Assembly: GCA_947372535.1 (NCBI GenBank)
Contig: CANBUA010000042.1
Coordinates: forward strand, 1 to 22,850
Origin: Burkholderiales bacterium
Lineage (GTDB): Bacteria > Pseudomonadota > Gammaproteobacteria > Burkholderiales > Burkholderiaceae
Length of the DNA: 22,850 bases
Direction of reading: 5' to 3'
Shown: piece by piece, positions 15,419 to 22,522 of the stretch
Layout: the number at the start of each line of letters is the position of its first letter
How positions within the stretch are numbered: position 1 is the first letter of the stretch
Position numbers and translations under genes: made by a program
Notes under the pieces: model-generated
What the model was told of the DNA's origin: nothing
Databases searched by the model: none
What the model saw: the letters and a program-made list of their open reading frames with translations, nothing else

Positions 15419-15434
15419 CGTGATAACCATCACA
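15419..15434. promoter_or_regulatory. CRP/Clp-like palindrome
   Basis: Plus strand CGTGA-TAACCA-TCACA; on the minus strand TGTGA-N6-TCACG, one base from the perfect CRP-family consensus TGTGA-N6-TCACA. It lies 31 bases upstream of the riboswitch aptamer and about 66 bases upstream of the predicted argC start, so it could serve either divergent gene. Confidence 0.55.
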
Positions 15435-15457
15435 CCAGAATGTTCGACTTTGTAAGC

Positions 15458-15486
15458 ACTTGAAACGGTCGTTGGGTGCCTACAAT
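15458..15486 (+). promoter_or_regulatory. Predicted argC promoter
   Basis: TACAAT at 15481-15486 is a good -10 element; ACTTGA (15458-15463, 17-base spacer) or TTGAAA (15460-15465, 15-base spacer) could be the -35. The message would start about 30 bases before the argC ATG. Confidence 0.6.
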
Positions 15487-15522
15487 CGCGTCTCTTGAAC
15501 GTGCGACGAAGAAGGACAAGTC

Positions 15523-16560
15523 ATGATCAATGTGGGCATCGTGGGCGGCACTGGCTATACGGGCGTGGAGTTGCTGCGCCTGTTGTCACAGCACCCGTCC
15601 GTCAAACTCAAGGCCATCACCTCTCGCAAAGAGGCCGGCATGCCGGTGGCCGACATGTATCCGAGCCTGCGTGGCCATGTGGACCTGGCATTCGTCACGC
15701 CAGATGACGCCAAATTGACCGAATGCGACGTGGTGTTCTTCGCGACGCCCCACGGCGTGGCCATGGCCCAGGCGCGTGAGCTCTTGGATGCCGGCGTGAA
15801 GGTGATCGACCTGGCTGCCGATTTCAGATTGCGGGACGTGGCCGAATTCGAGCAGTGGTATGGCATGCCCCACAGCTGCCCGGACCTGCTGGAAGAATCC
15901 GTGTATGGCCTGCCCGAATTGAACCGCCAGGCCATCAAGCGGGCGCGCCTGATCGGCAACCCGGGCTGCTACCCGACCTCAGTGCAGCTGGGTTACGCCC
16001 CGCTGCTGAAGGCGGGCCTCATCGAGCCCACGGGCCTGATCGCCAATTGCGCCTCGGGCGTCTCCGGCGCAGGCCGCAAGGCCGAGGTGCATGCGCTGCT
16101 GGCCGAGGCCAGTGATAACTTCAAGGCCTACGGCGTCAAGGGACACCGCCATGGCCCCGAGATCAACCAGCAACTGCGCGTCATCGCGGGCAGGGCTGAC
16201 GTCAATTGCCTGTTCGTGCCCCACTTGCTGCCGATCATTCGTGGCATCCATTCGACCCTGTATGCGCGTCTGAACAGCGCGGGCCAGGCGGCCGATCTCC
16301 AGTCGGTGTTCACCGAGTTTTACCGAGGGGAGCGTTTCGTGGACGTGATGCCGGCCGGCAGTGCGCCCGAGACGCGGAGCGTGCGCGCCAGCAACACCGT
16401 GCGTGTGGCGGTGCACCGGCCCCAGCCAGAGACCGTGATGGTCCTGGTGGTGGAGGACAACTTGACCAAGGGTGCTTCTGGCCAGGCCGTGCAGTGCATG
16501 AACCTGATGTGCGGGCTTGAGGAGCATGTGGGCTTGACCCAGGTGCCAGTGCTGCCCTGA
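15523..16560 (+). CDS. argC: N-acetyl-gamma-glutamyl-phosphate reductase
   Basis: 345 residues, normal for long-type ArgC; AAGGA lies before the ATG. The NADP-binding Rossmann motif GGTGYTG is at residues 8-14 and the catalytic Cys149 sits in [28 protein letters not shown], the [10 protein letters not shown] segment with the catalytic His and [11 protein letters not shown] are also typical. It performs the NADPH-dependent reduction of N-acetylglutamyl phosphate to the semialdehyde, third step of arginine synthesis, in the cytoplasm. No other arg gene is adjacent; in Burkholderiales argC is commonly followed by the DUF6776, bactofilin and erpA genes, as here. Its stop overlaps the next start by one base. 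Confidence 0.97.
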   Translation: MINVGIVGGTGYTGVELLRLLSQHPSVKLKAITSRKEAGMPVADMYPSLRGHVDLAFVTPDDAKLTECDVVFFATPHGVAMAQARELLDAGVKVIDLAADFRLRDVAEFEQWYGMPHSCPDLLEESVYGLPELNRQAIKRARLIGNPGCYPTSVQLGYAPLLKAGLIEPTGLIANCASGVSGAGRKAEVHALLAEASDNFKAYGVKGHRHGPEINQQLRVIAGRADVNCLFVPHLLPIIRGIHSTLYARLNSAGQAADLQSVFTEFYRGERFVDVMPAGSAPETRSVRASNTVRVAVHRPQPETVMVLVVEDNLTKGASGQAVQCMNLMCGLEEHVGLTQVPVLP

Positions 16561-17279
16561 TGCGCTGGCGGCTGTTCCGGCGGCGCCTGTCCATCAGCGC
16601 GCCTAAGATGACGGTGCGCACCCACCTGCCCTGGCCTTTGCGCTGGGCGGTCGGTGCGGTGGCGCTGGGGTTCTCCGGCGCACTGGCGCTGTGGGCTTTC
16701 GAGTTCGGCAAGGGCCTCACCGGCTTGAACCATGAATCGCGCGAGGCGGCCACGGTGCTGGCGCGTGTGCAGGGCCAGTTGGATGAGGTCAAGCAGGACC
16801 GCGAGCGGGCCCAGTCGATCGCCAACACGGCCGACAGCTTGCTCAAGGCTGAACGCGCCACCCAGGCCCGGCTGACCGAGCAGGTCAAGGCCCTGGAGAT
16901 GGAAAATCAGGCCCTCAAGGACGACCTGGGGTTTTTTGAGCGCCTGTTGCCTGCCTCCAGCGACGGTTTGTCCGTGCGCGGCTTGCAGGCCGAGTTGCCA
17001 GCGGCCGGTCAGTTGCGTTTTCAGATGCTGGTGATGCAAAAAGGTGGCCGCATTCAGCCCGAGTTCAAAGGCCATTACGAGGTGCTGCTCAGTGGCATGC
17101 TGAACGGCCAGCCCTGGACCATGCCGGCCCCCGCATTGCGAAATCCCTTGCAGGTCAAGCAATACCAACGGGTGGAAGGTGTGCTTCAATACCCTGCTTC
17201 AGCCATGGTCAAGCAAGTGGTTCTGCGGGTGTTGGATGAACGCGGTGCAGTGCAAGCCACCCAAAGTGTCAAGCTGTGA
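16560..17279 (+). CDS. DUF6776-like coiled-coil membrane protein
   Basis: 239 residues; ATG overlaps the argC stop (TGATG), so it is coupled to argC. A basic N-terminus (RWRLFRRRLS) is followed by one membrane helix (WAVGAVALGFSGALALWAF, about residues 28-47), then a coiled coil of about 58-120 (VLARVQGQLDEVKQDRERAQ, LTEQVKALEMENQALKDDLG) and a C-terminal beta-rich domain with FFERLLPAS, LRFQMLVMQKGG and YQRVEGVLQYP. This layout resembles the septal or envelope proteins with one anchor and a periplasmic coiled coil. The function is unknown. Its constant place just before a bactofilin gene suggests a role in envelope or cytoskeletal organisation. Confidence 0.75.
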   Translation: MRWRLFRRRLSISAPKMTVRTHLPWPLRWAVGAVALGFSGALALWAFEFGKGLTGLNHESREAATVLARVQGQLDEVKQDRERAQSIANTADSLLKAERATQARLTEQVKALEMENQALKDDLGFFERLLPASSDGLSVRGLQAELPAAGQLRFQMLVMQKGGRIQPEFKGHYEVLLSGMLNGQPWTMPAPALRNPLQVKQYQRVEGVLQYPASAMVKQVVLRVLDERGAVQATQSVKL

Positions 17280-17310
17280 AATGCCCGTGAGCCCAGTTTG
17301 TTTCAAAGCA

Positions 17311-17338
17311 TTGACGCCGGGCCCGTTTGATGTAAACC
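17311..17338 (+). promoter_or_regulatory. Possible promoter before the bactofilin gene
   Basis: TTGACG (17311-17316), a 16-base spacer and TAAACC (17333-17338). The -35 is good and the -10 poor, so this is tentative; the gene may instead be read from upstream. Confidence 0.3.
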
Positions 17339-17374
17339 TTGCGCCCCTTGATGGCGACACAGGAGCTGACTCTC

Positions 17375-17767
17375 ATGTTTGGATGGAAAAAGACCCCGCC
17401 CATTCGCACCCTCATCGGTGAGGGCACGGTGGTGCATGGCGAGTTACGCTTCGTCGATGGCCTGCGGATCGATGGCGAAGTGTTTGGCAACATCACCGCC
17501 TCATCGGACCGGCGCTCCATGCTGGTCATCAGCGAAAAAGCCAAGGTGACGGGCAAGGTGCACGCCGGCCATGTCATCATCAATGGCCTTGTCACCGGTC
17601 CGGTTGTATCGGATGACCTGTTGGAACTGCAGCCCAAAGCCCGTATCGTGGGCGATGTGAAGTACGAAGCCCTTGAAATGCACCAAGGTGCCACCATTGA
17701 TGGTGAATTGCACCCGATGAAGTCTGAAGACAAACCAGCCTTGAAGCTGGCAGCCAACAACGGCTGA
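17375..17767 (+). CDS. Bactofilin (polymer-forming cytoskeletal protein)
   Basis: 130 residues from the ATG at 17375 ([20 protein letters not shown]), preceded by AGGAG; an in-frame ATG eight codons earlier has no such site. The body is the bactofilin beta-helix, seen as repeats of about 18 residues with hydrophobic and Gly periodicity: [82 protein letters not shown]. Short N- and C-terminal tails flank it, the N-terminus of the type that binds membrane. Bactofilins polymerise without nucleotide and place wall enzymes or chromosome factors. Upstream neighbour is the coiled-coil membrane protein, a likely partner; erpA follows after 44 bases. Confidence 0.92.
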   Translation: MFGWKKTPPIRTLIGEGTVVHGELRFVDGLRIDGEVFGNITASSDRRSMLVISEKAKVTGKVHAGHVIINGLVTGPVVSDDLLELQPKARIVGDVKYEALEMHQGATIDGELHPMKSEDKPALKLAANNG

Positions 17768-17811
17768 TCGATCACTGTTATCTGTTTGCTTGCGATCCCT
17801 GGAGAATTGAC

Positions 17812-18195
17812 ATGAGTAGTGCCACTGCCGAACTGAGCCCGGTTGCCGATGTGGGCGACATGCCCCCCGTGCCCCTGGTGTTCACCGATGCCGCGGCGGC
17901 CAAGGTGGCCGATTTGGTGGCTGAAGAGGGCAACCCCGACCTCAAGCTGCGCGTGTTCGTGCAGGGTGGTGGCTGCTCCGGCTTCCAGTACGGCTTCACC
18001 TTCGACGAAATCGTCAATGAAGATGACACGCCCATGGAAAAGAACGGCGTGACCCTGCTGATCGATGCCATGAGCCTGCAATACCTGGCCGGCGCCGAGA
18101 TCGACTACAAGGATGACCTTGAAGGCGCACAGTTCGTGATCCGCAACCCCAATGCGACGACCACCTGCGGCTGCGGATCGAGCTTCTCGGTCTGA
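17812..18195 (+). CDS. erpA: Iron-sulfur cluster insertion protein ErpA
   Basis: 127 residues; GGAG precedes the ATG. The A-type carrier fold shows [36 protein letters not shown] with Cys55, [21 protein letters not shown] and the C-terminal CGCGSSFSV with Cys119 and Cys121, the three cluster-binding cysteines. The N-terminal extension of about 18 residues is typical of betaproteobacterial ErpA. It carries a 2Fe-2S or 4Fe-4S cluster to apo-enzymes such as those of isoprenoid synthesis and is essential in several proteobacteria. IscA is the nearest alternative, but the context (argC, bactofilin) and sequence favour ErpA. A strong terminator follows. Confidence 0.95.
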   Translation: MSSATAELSPVADVGDMPPVPLVFTDAAAAKVADLVAEEGNPDLKLRVFVQGGGCSGFQYGFTFDEIVNEDDTPMEKNGVTLLIDAMSLQYLAGAEIDYKDDLEGAQFVIRNPNATTTCGCGSSFSV

Positions 18196-18217
18196 TCTGG
18201 TCTCTGGCGTTGGATGG

Positions 18218-18241
18218 AAAAGGGCCTTCGGGCCCTTTTTT
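18218..18241 (+). terminator. Rho-independent terminator of the argC-erpA unit
   Basis: AAAAGGGCC (18218-18226), loop TTCG, and GGCCCTTTT (18231-18239), running into six T residues. A textbook terminator with a stable UUCG loop. Confidence 0.93.
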
Positions 18242-18242
18242 C

Positions 18243-18973
18243 ATGGCGCGCCATGAACGGTTTGCTCAACACATGTCCGACCTGCAAGGCCTGATCGATC
18301 TGACGGGCGATGAGTCCATGCCTCGCCAGCGTCGCCTCTATACCCAGCTGCGCACGGCCATCCTGGGGCAGCGCCTGTTGGCGGGGGCGGTGCTGCCAGC
18401 CAGCCGTTCGCTGGCGCAGGAGCTGGGCGTGGCACGCAATACCGTCATCCATGCCTATGAACAACTGGCGGCGGAGGGCTATGTGTGCACCAGCCGCCAT
18501 GGCACGGTGGTGGCGGCCATCGGTGCGCGGCCTTCGGTGAGTGTCATGGCCGACGGTCCAGCGATGGGCTTGTCGCGGCGGGTGAGCGGCTACCGGCGCC
18601 CCTGCCTTTCATGCCGGGCATCCCTGCGCTGGAGGCCTTTCCCTGGCCCACCTGGCGTCGCTTGTTGGAGCAGGCCTTGCGTGAATGCTCGGCGCTGGAC
18701 CTGAGCTATCGGCCTGCGGTGGGTGAGGTGGAGTTGCGCCAGGCGATCGCCACGCATGTGCGGGTAGCGCGTGGTGTTCGGTGCCACGCCGAGCAGGTGA
18801 TCGTGACTGATGGCACCCAGCACAGCCTGAGCTTGTGTGCCCAGTTGCTGGCCGATGCAGGGCAGTGCGCTTGGATCGAGCACCCCGGTTATGGCGGCGC
18901 CAAGCTGGCTGCCGGGTTGGCCGAGGCCCTGCATGCCGGCGAGGTGCGAACTGCTAAAGTGCGCCAGCCATGA
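18243..18973 (+). pseudogene. MocR/GntR-type regulator remnant: frameshifted and 3'-truncated
   Basis: The first frame encodes a complete winged helix (SMPRQRRLYTQLRTAILGQR, LPASRSLAQELGVARNTVIH, AYEQLAAEGYV) of the PdxR/MocR type, but loses homology after about 18580. The next frame picks up at once with RLPAPLPFMPGIPALEAFPW, then WRRLLEQALRECS, YRPAVGEVELRQAIATHV and VIVTDGTQHSLSL, the normal start of the fused aminotransferase domain. A single indel near 18570-18600 explains this. Homology then ends near WIEHPGYGGAKL at about 18910; the PLP-binding Lys, the HNPT and the EDD motifs, and about half the protein are missing. The frame stops at 18971-18973, overlapping the next ATG. The start is 18243 or, more likely, ATG 18273. 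The intact winged helix could still be expressed. Confidence 0.82.
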
Positions 18974-19998
18974 ACACCCGCCTGACCCGCCTGCTGGGCA
19001 TCGAACACCCCATCGTCTTGCCCGGCATGACCTATGTGGCCGTGCCCACCTTGGTGGGCGCCGTGAGCGAGTCCGGGGGGCTGGGCATCCTGGCCTCCGG
19101 TGCGCTCTCGCCCGAGGCTTGCCGTGACAGCATCCGCCAGGTCCGGGCCCTGACGGCCAAGCCCTTCGCGGTGGGCTGCAGCCTGCTCCTCCCCGGCGCC
19201 ACCGAGTGCGCCGAGGTGGCCCTGCAAGAGCGGGTGCCCGTCATCAACATCTCCATGGGCAAGGGCGACTGGGTGATCGAACGAGCCCGCGCCTATGGCG
19301 GCAAGGTGATCGCCACGGTGTCCAACGAGAAGCACGCGCGCTCGGCCATCGACATGGGGGTCGACGGCTTGATCGTGACCGGGCATGAGGCGGCGGCGCA
19401 TGGCGGCAACGTCACCTCGCTGGTGCTGATCCCCATCGTGCGGGACATGACCGAGCTGCCCATCATCGCGGCCGGCGGGTTTGCCGATGGTCGCGGTCTG
19501 ATCGCGGCCCTGGCCCTGGGCGCCGATGCAGTGGCCATGGGCACGCGCTTCGCCTCCTCGCTGGAGAGCCCCGTGCATGCCGCGACCAAGCAGTTGATCG
19601 TGGACAAGCCGGCCGAGGACACCATCTACTCGAAGAACTTCGACACCTACCCTTGCCGCGTGATGAAGACACCGGGTGGCGAGCATTTCACGGCACGGCG
19701 GCTGAGCCCGCCGGTGGCGCTCAAGCGTTCCATCGAAGCGGCGCTGGAGATGGACCGCCCCTTGCGCGAACTGGCGCGCGATGCCATGAGCAAAGGCGCC
19801 GTCAACGCGGTGAAGATCGCGTATTTTGGTGCGGCGACCCTGGCCATGCGCAAAGCCATTCATGAGGCCGATCATGTACAAGGCGTGCAGTTGATCGGCC
19901 AGTCGCAAGGGCTGGTGCATGACGTGGCCAGCGTGGCCGAGATCATGCGGCGCGTGTTGCAAGAGGCCCGCGAGGTGAGGGCAGGCTTGCCAGGCTGA
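18970..19998 (+). CDS. Nitronate monooxygenase-like flavin oxidoreductase (2-nitropropane dioxygenase family)
   Basis: 342 residues. The TIM-barrel FMN enzyme pattern is clear: LLGIEHPIVLPGM at the N-terminus, SESGGLGILASGAL, VPVINISMGKGDW, VDGLIVTGHEAAAHGGN, then LPIIAAGGFADGRGLIAALALGADAVAMGTRF, the phosphate-binding region. Members oxidise alkyl nitronates or act as NAD(P)H:quinone reductases or enoyl-ACP reductases (FabK); the substrate here is not determinable. Compared with class I enzymes, the usual GHEAGGH loop reads GHEAAAHGGN. No ribosome-binding site precedes the ATG; TAAAGT at 18954-18959 could be a -10 element giving a nearly leaderless message. It ends three bases from the convergent MocR gene. 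Confidence 0.88.
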   Translation: MNTRLTRLLGIEHPIVLPGMTYVAVPTLVGAVSESGGLGILASGALSPEACRDSIRQVRALTAKPFAVGCSLLLPGATECAEVALQERVPVINISMGKGDWVIERARAYGGKVIATVSNEKHARSAIDMGVDGLIVTGHEAAAHGGNVTSLVLIPIVRDMTELPIIAAGGFADGRGLIAALALGADAVAMGTRFASSLESPVHAATKQLIVDKPAEDTIYSKNFDTYPCRVMKTPGGEHFTARRLSPPVALKRSIEAALEMDRPLRELARDAMSKGAVNAVKIAYFGAATLAMRKAIHEADHVQGVQLIGQSQGLVHDVASVAEIMRRVLQEAREVRAGLPG

Positions 19999-20001
19999 GC
20001 A

Positions 20002-21471
20002 TCAGCTTCGCAGGCGCTTGACGCCTGCTTGCAATGCCTTCCAGAACGCCGCATCTTGCGAGTTAGCCATGTTGATGCGCATGAGCGTGGTGGGCTGGCG
20101 CTGCGCATGGAACAAGGCACCTGGCGCGATCAGCCAGCCGGCATCGAGCAGGTGGTGCGTCAGGCGCTCGGTGTCCACGCCGGTGTCCACCCAGCCGAAC
20201 AGGCCTTGCGGCGGCAGCACGAAGCGGCACTGTGCGCTGCGCGCCAGCGAGATGCAGCGAGCGCGCGCGGCGTCGAGTTGCAGGATCAGCCGATCGGCAT
20301 GGCGGCGCAACTGGCCCTGCTCCAGGCAATGTGCCACGGCCTGCTCCAGCAGCGGCGCCGAGCTCAAGGTCGTCAGCAGCTTGGTGTTGGTGATGCGCTC
20401 GACCAGTTCATGCGGCGCGGCGATGTAGCCCACGCGCCAGCCCGGCGCCAGGATCTTGGAGAAGCTGCCCACGGTGATCACGCGGCGCAACTCGTCCAAC
20501 ACGGCCAGGCGGGTGGCGTGCGTGGGGGCCAGGTAGGCGTAGATGTCGTCCTCCAGCACGTGGAAGTCATGGGCCTCGGCCAGGCGCAGCACCTGGTGGG
20601 CATGGCCGGGTGCCAGCATGGCGCTGGTCGGGTTGTGCAGCACCGACACGGTCACATAAAGCTTGGGCCGGTACTTCTGCGCCATGGCGGCCATCACCCC
20701 TAGATCGGGGCCGTCGGCACCGCGCGGGATGGGGATGACGTGCATGCCCAGGGCCGTCAGGCGCGCGAACTCCACGGCCCAGCCGGGCTCATCCACCATG
20801 ACGGCATCGCCCGCCTGCATCAAGCTTCGCGAGACCAGGTCCAGCGCCTGCGTGGCGCCCACTGTGCTGATCACCTGACTGGCCTCGACCTTGAGGCCGT
20901 ACTCGGCCAAGCGGTGGGTCATGGCGCGGCGAAAACGCTCGTCGCCTGCCGGGTTGCCGTATTGCAGGCTGAGCGCGGCCAGCTTGTCGCCCTGGGTGAC
21001 GCGGCGCAGTGCCGCGCCCAGCATGCCTGCATCCAGCCAGGCCGGGGGCAGGGTGCCCAGGCCCGGCATGGGCTTGGCGTCGGGCTCGTGGAACATGCCG
21101 CGGATCAAGGTCGTCGCATCGATCGGCACGCTGGGCTGAAAGGGATGAGGCAGGGGACTGCTCGACGCGCTGCGGCTTTTGGGCGGACGGGCGGCATGGC
21201 GCACGAAGTAGCCACGCTGGCTGCGGGCTTCGACCAACCCCTGGGCTTGCAACTGGTCGTAGGCCGCGACCACGGTGTAGGCGCTGACACCATGGGTGCG
21301 GGCGCATTCGCGCACCGAGGGCAGGCGGGTGCCTGGCGCCATCAGGTGCTGCTCGATGCGCTGGGTGAAGCGCTGCACCAGTTGTTCGGTCAAGGTCTGA
21401 CCGCTCTCGCGGCTCAGCGGCGGCGACAAAGGGGCTGACGGATGAGGTGTGATGGCATCGAGGGCTTGCAT
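20002..21471 (-). CDS. MocR family regulator (GntR winged helix fused to PLP aminotransferase-like domain)
   Basis: 489 residues, the usual MocR length. The N-terminal winged helix covers about residues 25-92 (QTLTEQLVQRFTQRIEQHLM, TRLPSVRECARTHGVSAYTV, VVAAYDQLQAQGLV). A linker rich in Ser and Pro leads to a fold-type I aminotransferase domain (about 130-489) with all key residues: LQYGNPAGDERFR, the HNPTSAM loop at 279-285, EDDIYAY with the PLP-nitrogen Asp near 308, and Lys339 in VGSFSKILAPGWRVGY. MocR proteins sense a PLP-linked amine or PLP itself. The gene diverges from an EamA exporter and PLP-enzyme pair, and the 88 bases between hold repeated 11-base elements, so it probably controls them and itself. 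AGGA lies at good distance before the ATG. Confidence 0.92.
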   Translation of the reverse strand: MQALDAITPHPSAPLSPPLSRESGQTLTEQLVQRFTQRIEQHLMAPGTRLPSVRECARTHGVSAYTVVAAYDQLQAQGLVEARSQRGYFVRHAARPPKSRSASSSPLPHPFQPSVPIDATTLIRGMFHEPDAKPMPGLGTLPPAWLDAGMLGAALRRVTQGDKLAALSLQYGNPAGDERFRRAMTHRLAEYGLKVEASQVISTVGATQALDLVSRSLMQAGDAVMVDEPGWAVEFARLTALGMHVIPIPRGADGPDLGVMAAMAQKYRPKLYVTVSVLHNPTSAMLAPGHAHQVLRLAEAHDFHVLEDDIYAYLAPTHATRLAVLDELRRVITVGSFSKILAPGWRVGYIAAPHELVERITNTKLLTTLSSAPLLEQAVAHCLEQGQLRRHADRLILQLDAARARCISLARSAQCRFVLPPQGLFGWVDTGVDTERLTHHLLDAGWLIAPGALFHAQRQPTTLMRINMANSQDAAFWKALQAGVKRLRS

Positions 21472-21538
21472 GTGCTGGTCCTGTCACCAGCACAGTCCGT
21501 TGAATGAACTGGTGATCTGTGTTGGTGCTGTGTTGGTG
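21471..21538. promoter_or_regulatory. MocR operator: direct and inverted copies of CTGTGTTGGTG
   Basis: Two exact tandem copies of CTGTGTTGGTG occupy 21517-21527 and 21528-21538. CACCAGCACAG (21485-21495) is the inverse of the same element with one change. TGTGCTGGT at 21471-21479 forms a perfect nine-base inverted pair with ACCAGCACA (21486-21494). ACTGGTG at 21508-21514 is a further partial copy. MocR regulators such as GabR and PdxR bind paired direct repeats in such divergent regions. Confidence 0.75.
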
Positions 21539-21559
21539 TTGCTGCGTACATTGCCACAG

Positions 21560-22522
21560 ATGAACACCACTGCGCAAGTCCTCCCTGATCTCCGCTTCTC
21601 GCCCCGCCTGCTGGGCGTGCTGGCGGTACTGATGTTCGCCATGACGATCCCGATGACGCGGCTGGCCAATGGCAGCGTGGACCACCCGCAATTGCCGCCG
21701 CTGTTCGTGGCCTTGGGCCGGGGTGTTCTGGCCGGTTTGTTGGCGCTGGCCTACCTGATCGGCACCCGGGCGCCTTGGCCGCCCCGCGCATCGTGGCGCT
21801 GGATGGCTGGCGTGGTGGCCGGCGGCGTGCTGGCCTTTCCGGTGTGCATGGGCTGGGCTGTTCGCATCGTGCCGGCCTGGCATGCTTCGGTGATCACGGG
21901 TGTGCTGCCCTTGATCACGGCGGTGCTGGCCGCGTGGTGGATGGGGCATCGGCCACGCGCGGGCTTCTGGCTGGCCGGGGGCGCCGGGGTCTTGCTGGTG
22001 CTGGGCTTCGTGCTCGTGTCGGCTCACTCATCGAATGCGGCAGCGGCCTGGCAGCTCAGTGATGCCGTGCTGCTGGTGGGCATGGTGGGGGCTTCAGTCG
22101 CCTATGTGTCAGGGGCCAGGGCCGCGGCGCAGATGTCTTCGGCGCAGGTGACGTCCTGGGCGTTGGTGTGGGCCTTGCCGATCACGGTTTCGGGCGCCGC
22201 CTGGGTGTGGTCCGAATGGCAGCAGGATGCATCTTTGGGCAGTTGGCGTGCGGTCGATGCGAGTGTCTGGTGGGCCTTCGCTTATGTGGCCGTGGGATCG
22301 AGCTGGCTGGGCTTTTTTGCCTGGTACGCCGCCTTGGCCAGGGACCCCATGCGGGTCAGCCAGATCCAGTTGTTGCAGCCCTTTGCTGCCATGGCGCTGT
22401 CAGCGGCCTTGTTGGGCGAACAGGTCAGCCTTTGGGCGCCTGTCTTCGCGGCAGGAGTGGTGGTCACCGTCTGGTGGGGGCAGCGCATGGCTCGCCTTCA
22501 AAACACAGGAGACCGCACATGA
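21560..22522 (+). CDS. EamA/DMT family transporter
   Basis: 320 residues from the ATG at 21560 (MNTTAQVLPDLRFSPRLLGV); the frame continues upstream through the repeat array but that part has no conserved content. About ten hydrophobic helices in two homologous halves are visible: LLGVLAVLMFAMTIPMTRLA, FVALGRGVLAGLLALAYLIG, WMAGVVAGGVLAFPVCMGW, VITGVLPLITAVLAAWWMG, then VLLVGMVGASVAYVSG and the second set ending with MALSAALLGEQVSLWAPVFAAGVVVTVWWG. The LGE motif in the last pair is typical of EamA proteins, which export amino acids or related metabolites. The stop overlaps the following aminotransferase start by four bases (ATGA). Divergent MocR control is expected. Confidence 0.9.
   Translation: MNTTAQVLPDLRFSPRLLGVLAVLMFAMTIPMTRLANGSVDHPQLPPLFVALGRGVLAGLLALAYLIGTRAPWPPRASWRWMAGVVAGGVLAFPVCMGWAVRIVPAWHASVITGVLPLITAVLAAWWMGHRPRAGFWLAGGAGVLLVLGFVLVSAHSSNAAAAWQLSDAVLLVGMVGASVAYVSGARAAAQMSSAQVTSWALVWALPITVSGAAWVWSEWQQDASLGSWRAVDASVWWAFAYVAVGSSWLGFFAWYAALARDPMRVSQIQLLQPFAAMALSAALLGEQVSLWAPVFAAGVVVTVWWGQRMARLQNTGDRT

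Noticed and set aside
18210..18242. Start of the MocR remnant at ATG 18210
   Set aside because: It would lie in front of and read through the erpA terminator hairpin; starts at 18243 or 18273 fit better.
20789..22027. A 412-codon minus-strand open frame across the MocR-EamA divergent region
   Set aside because: Composition is His/Arg/Gln-rich and it would cross the operator array; the real genes on both sides are clear.
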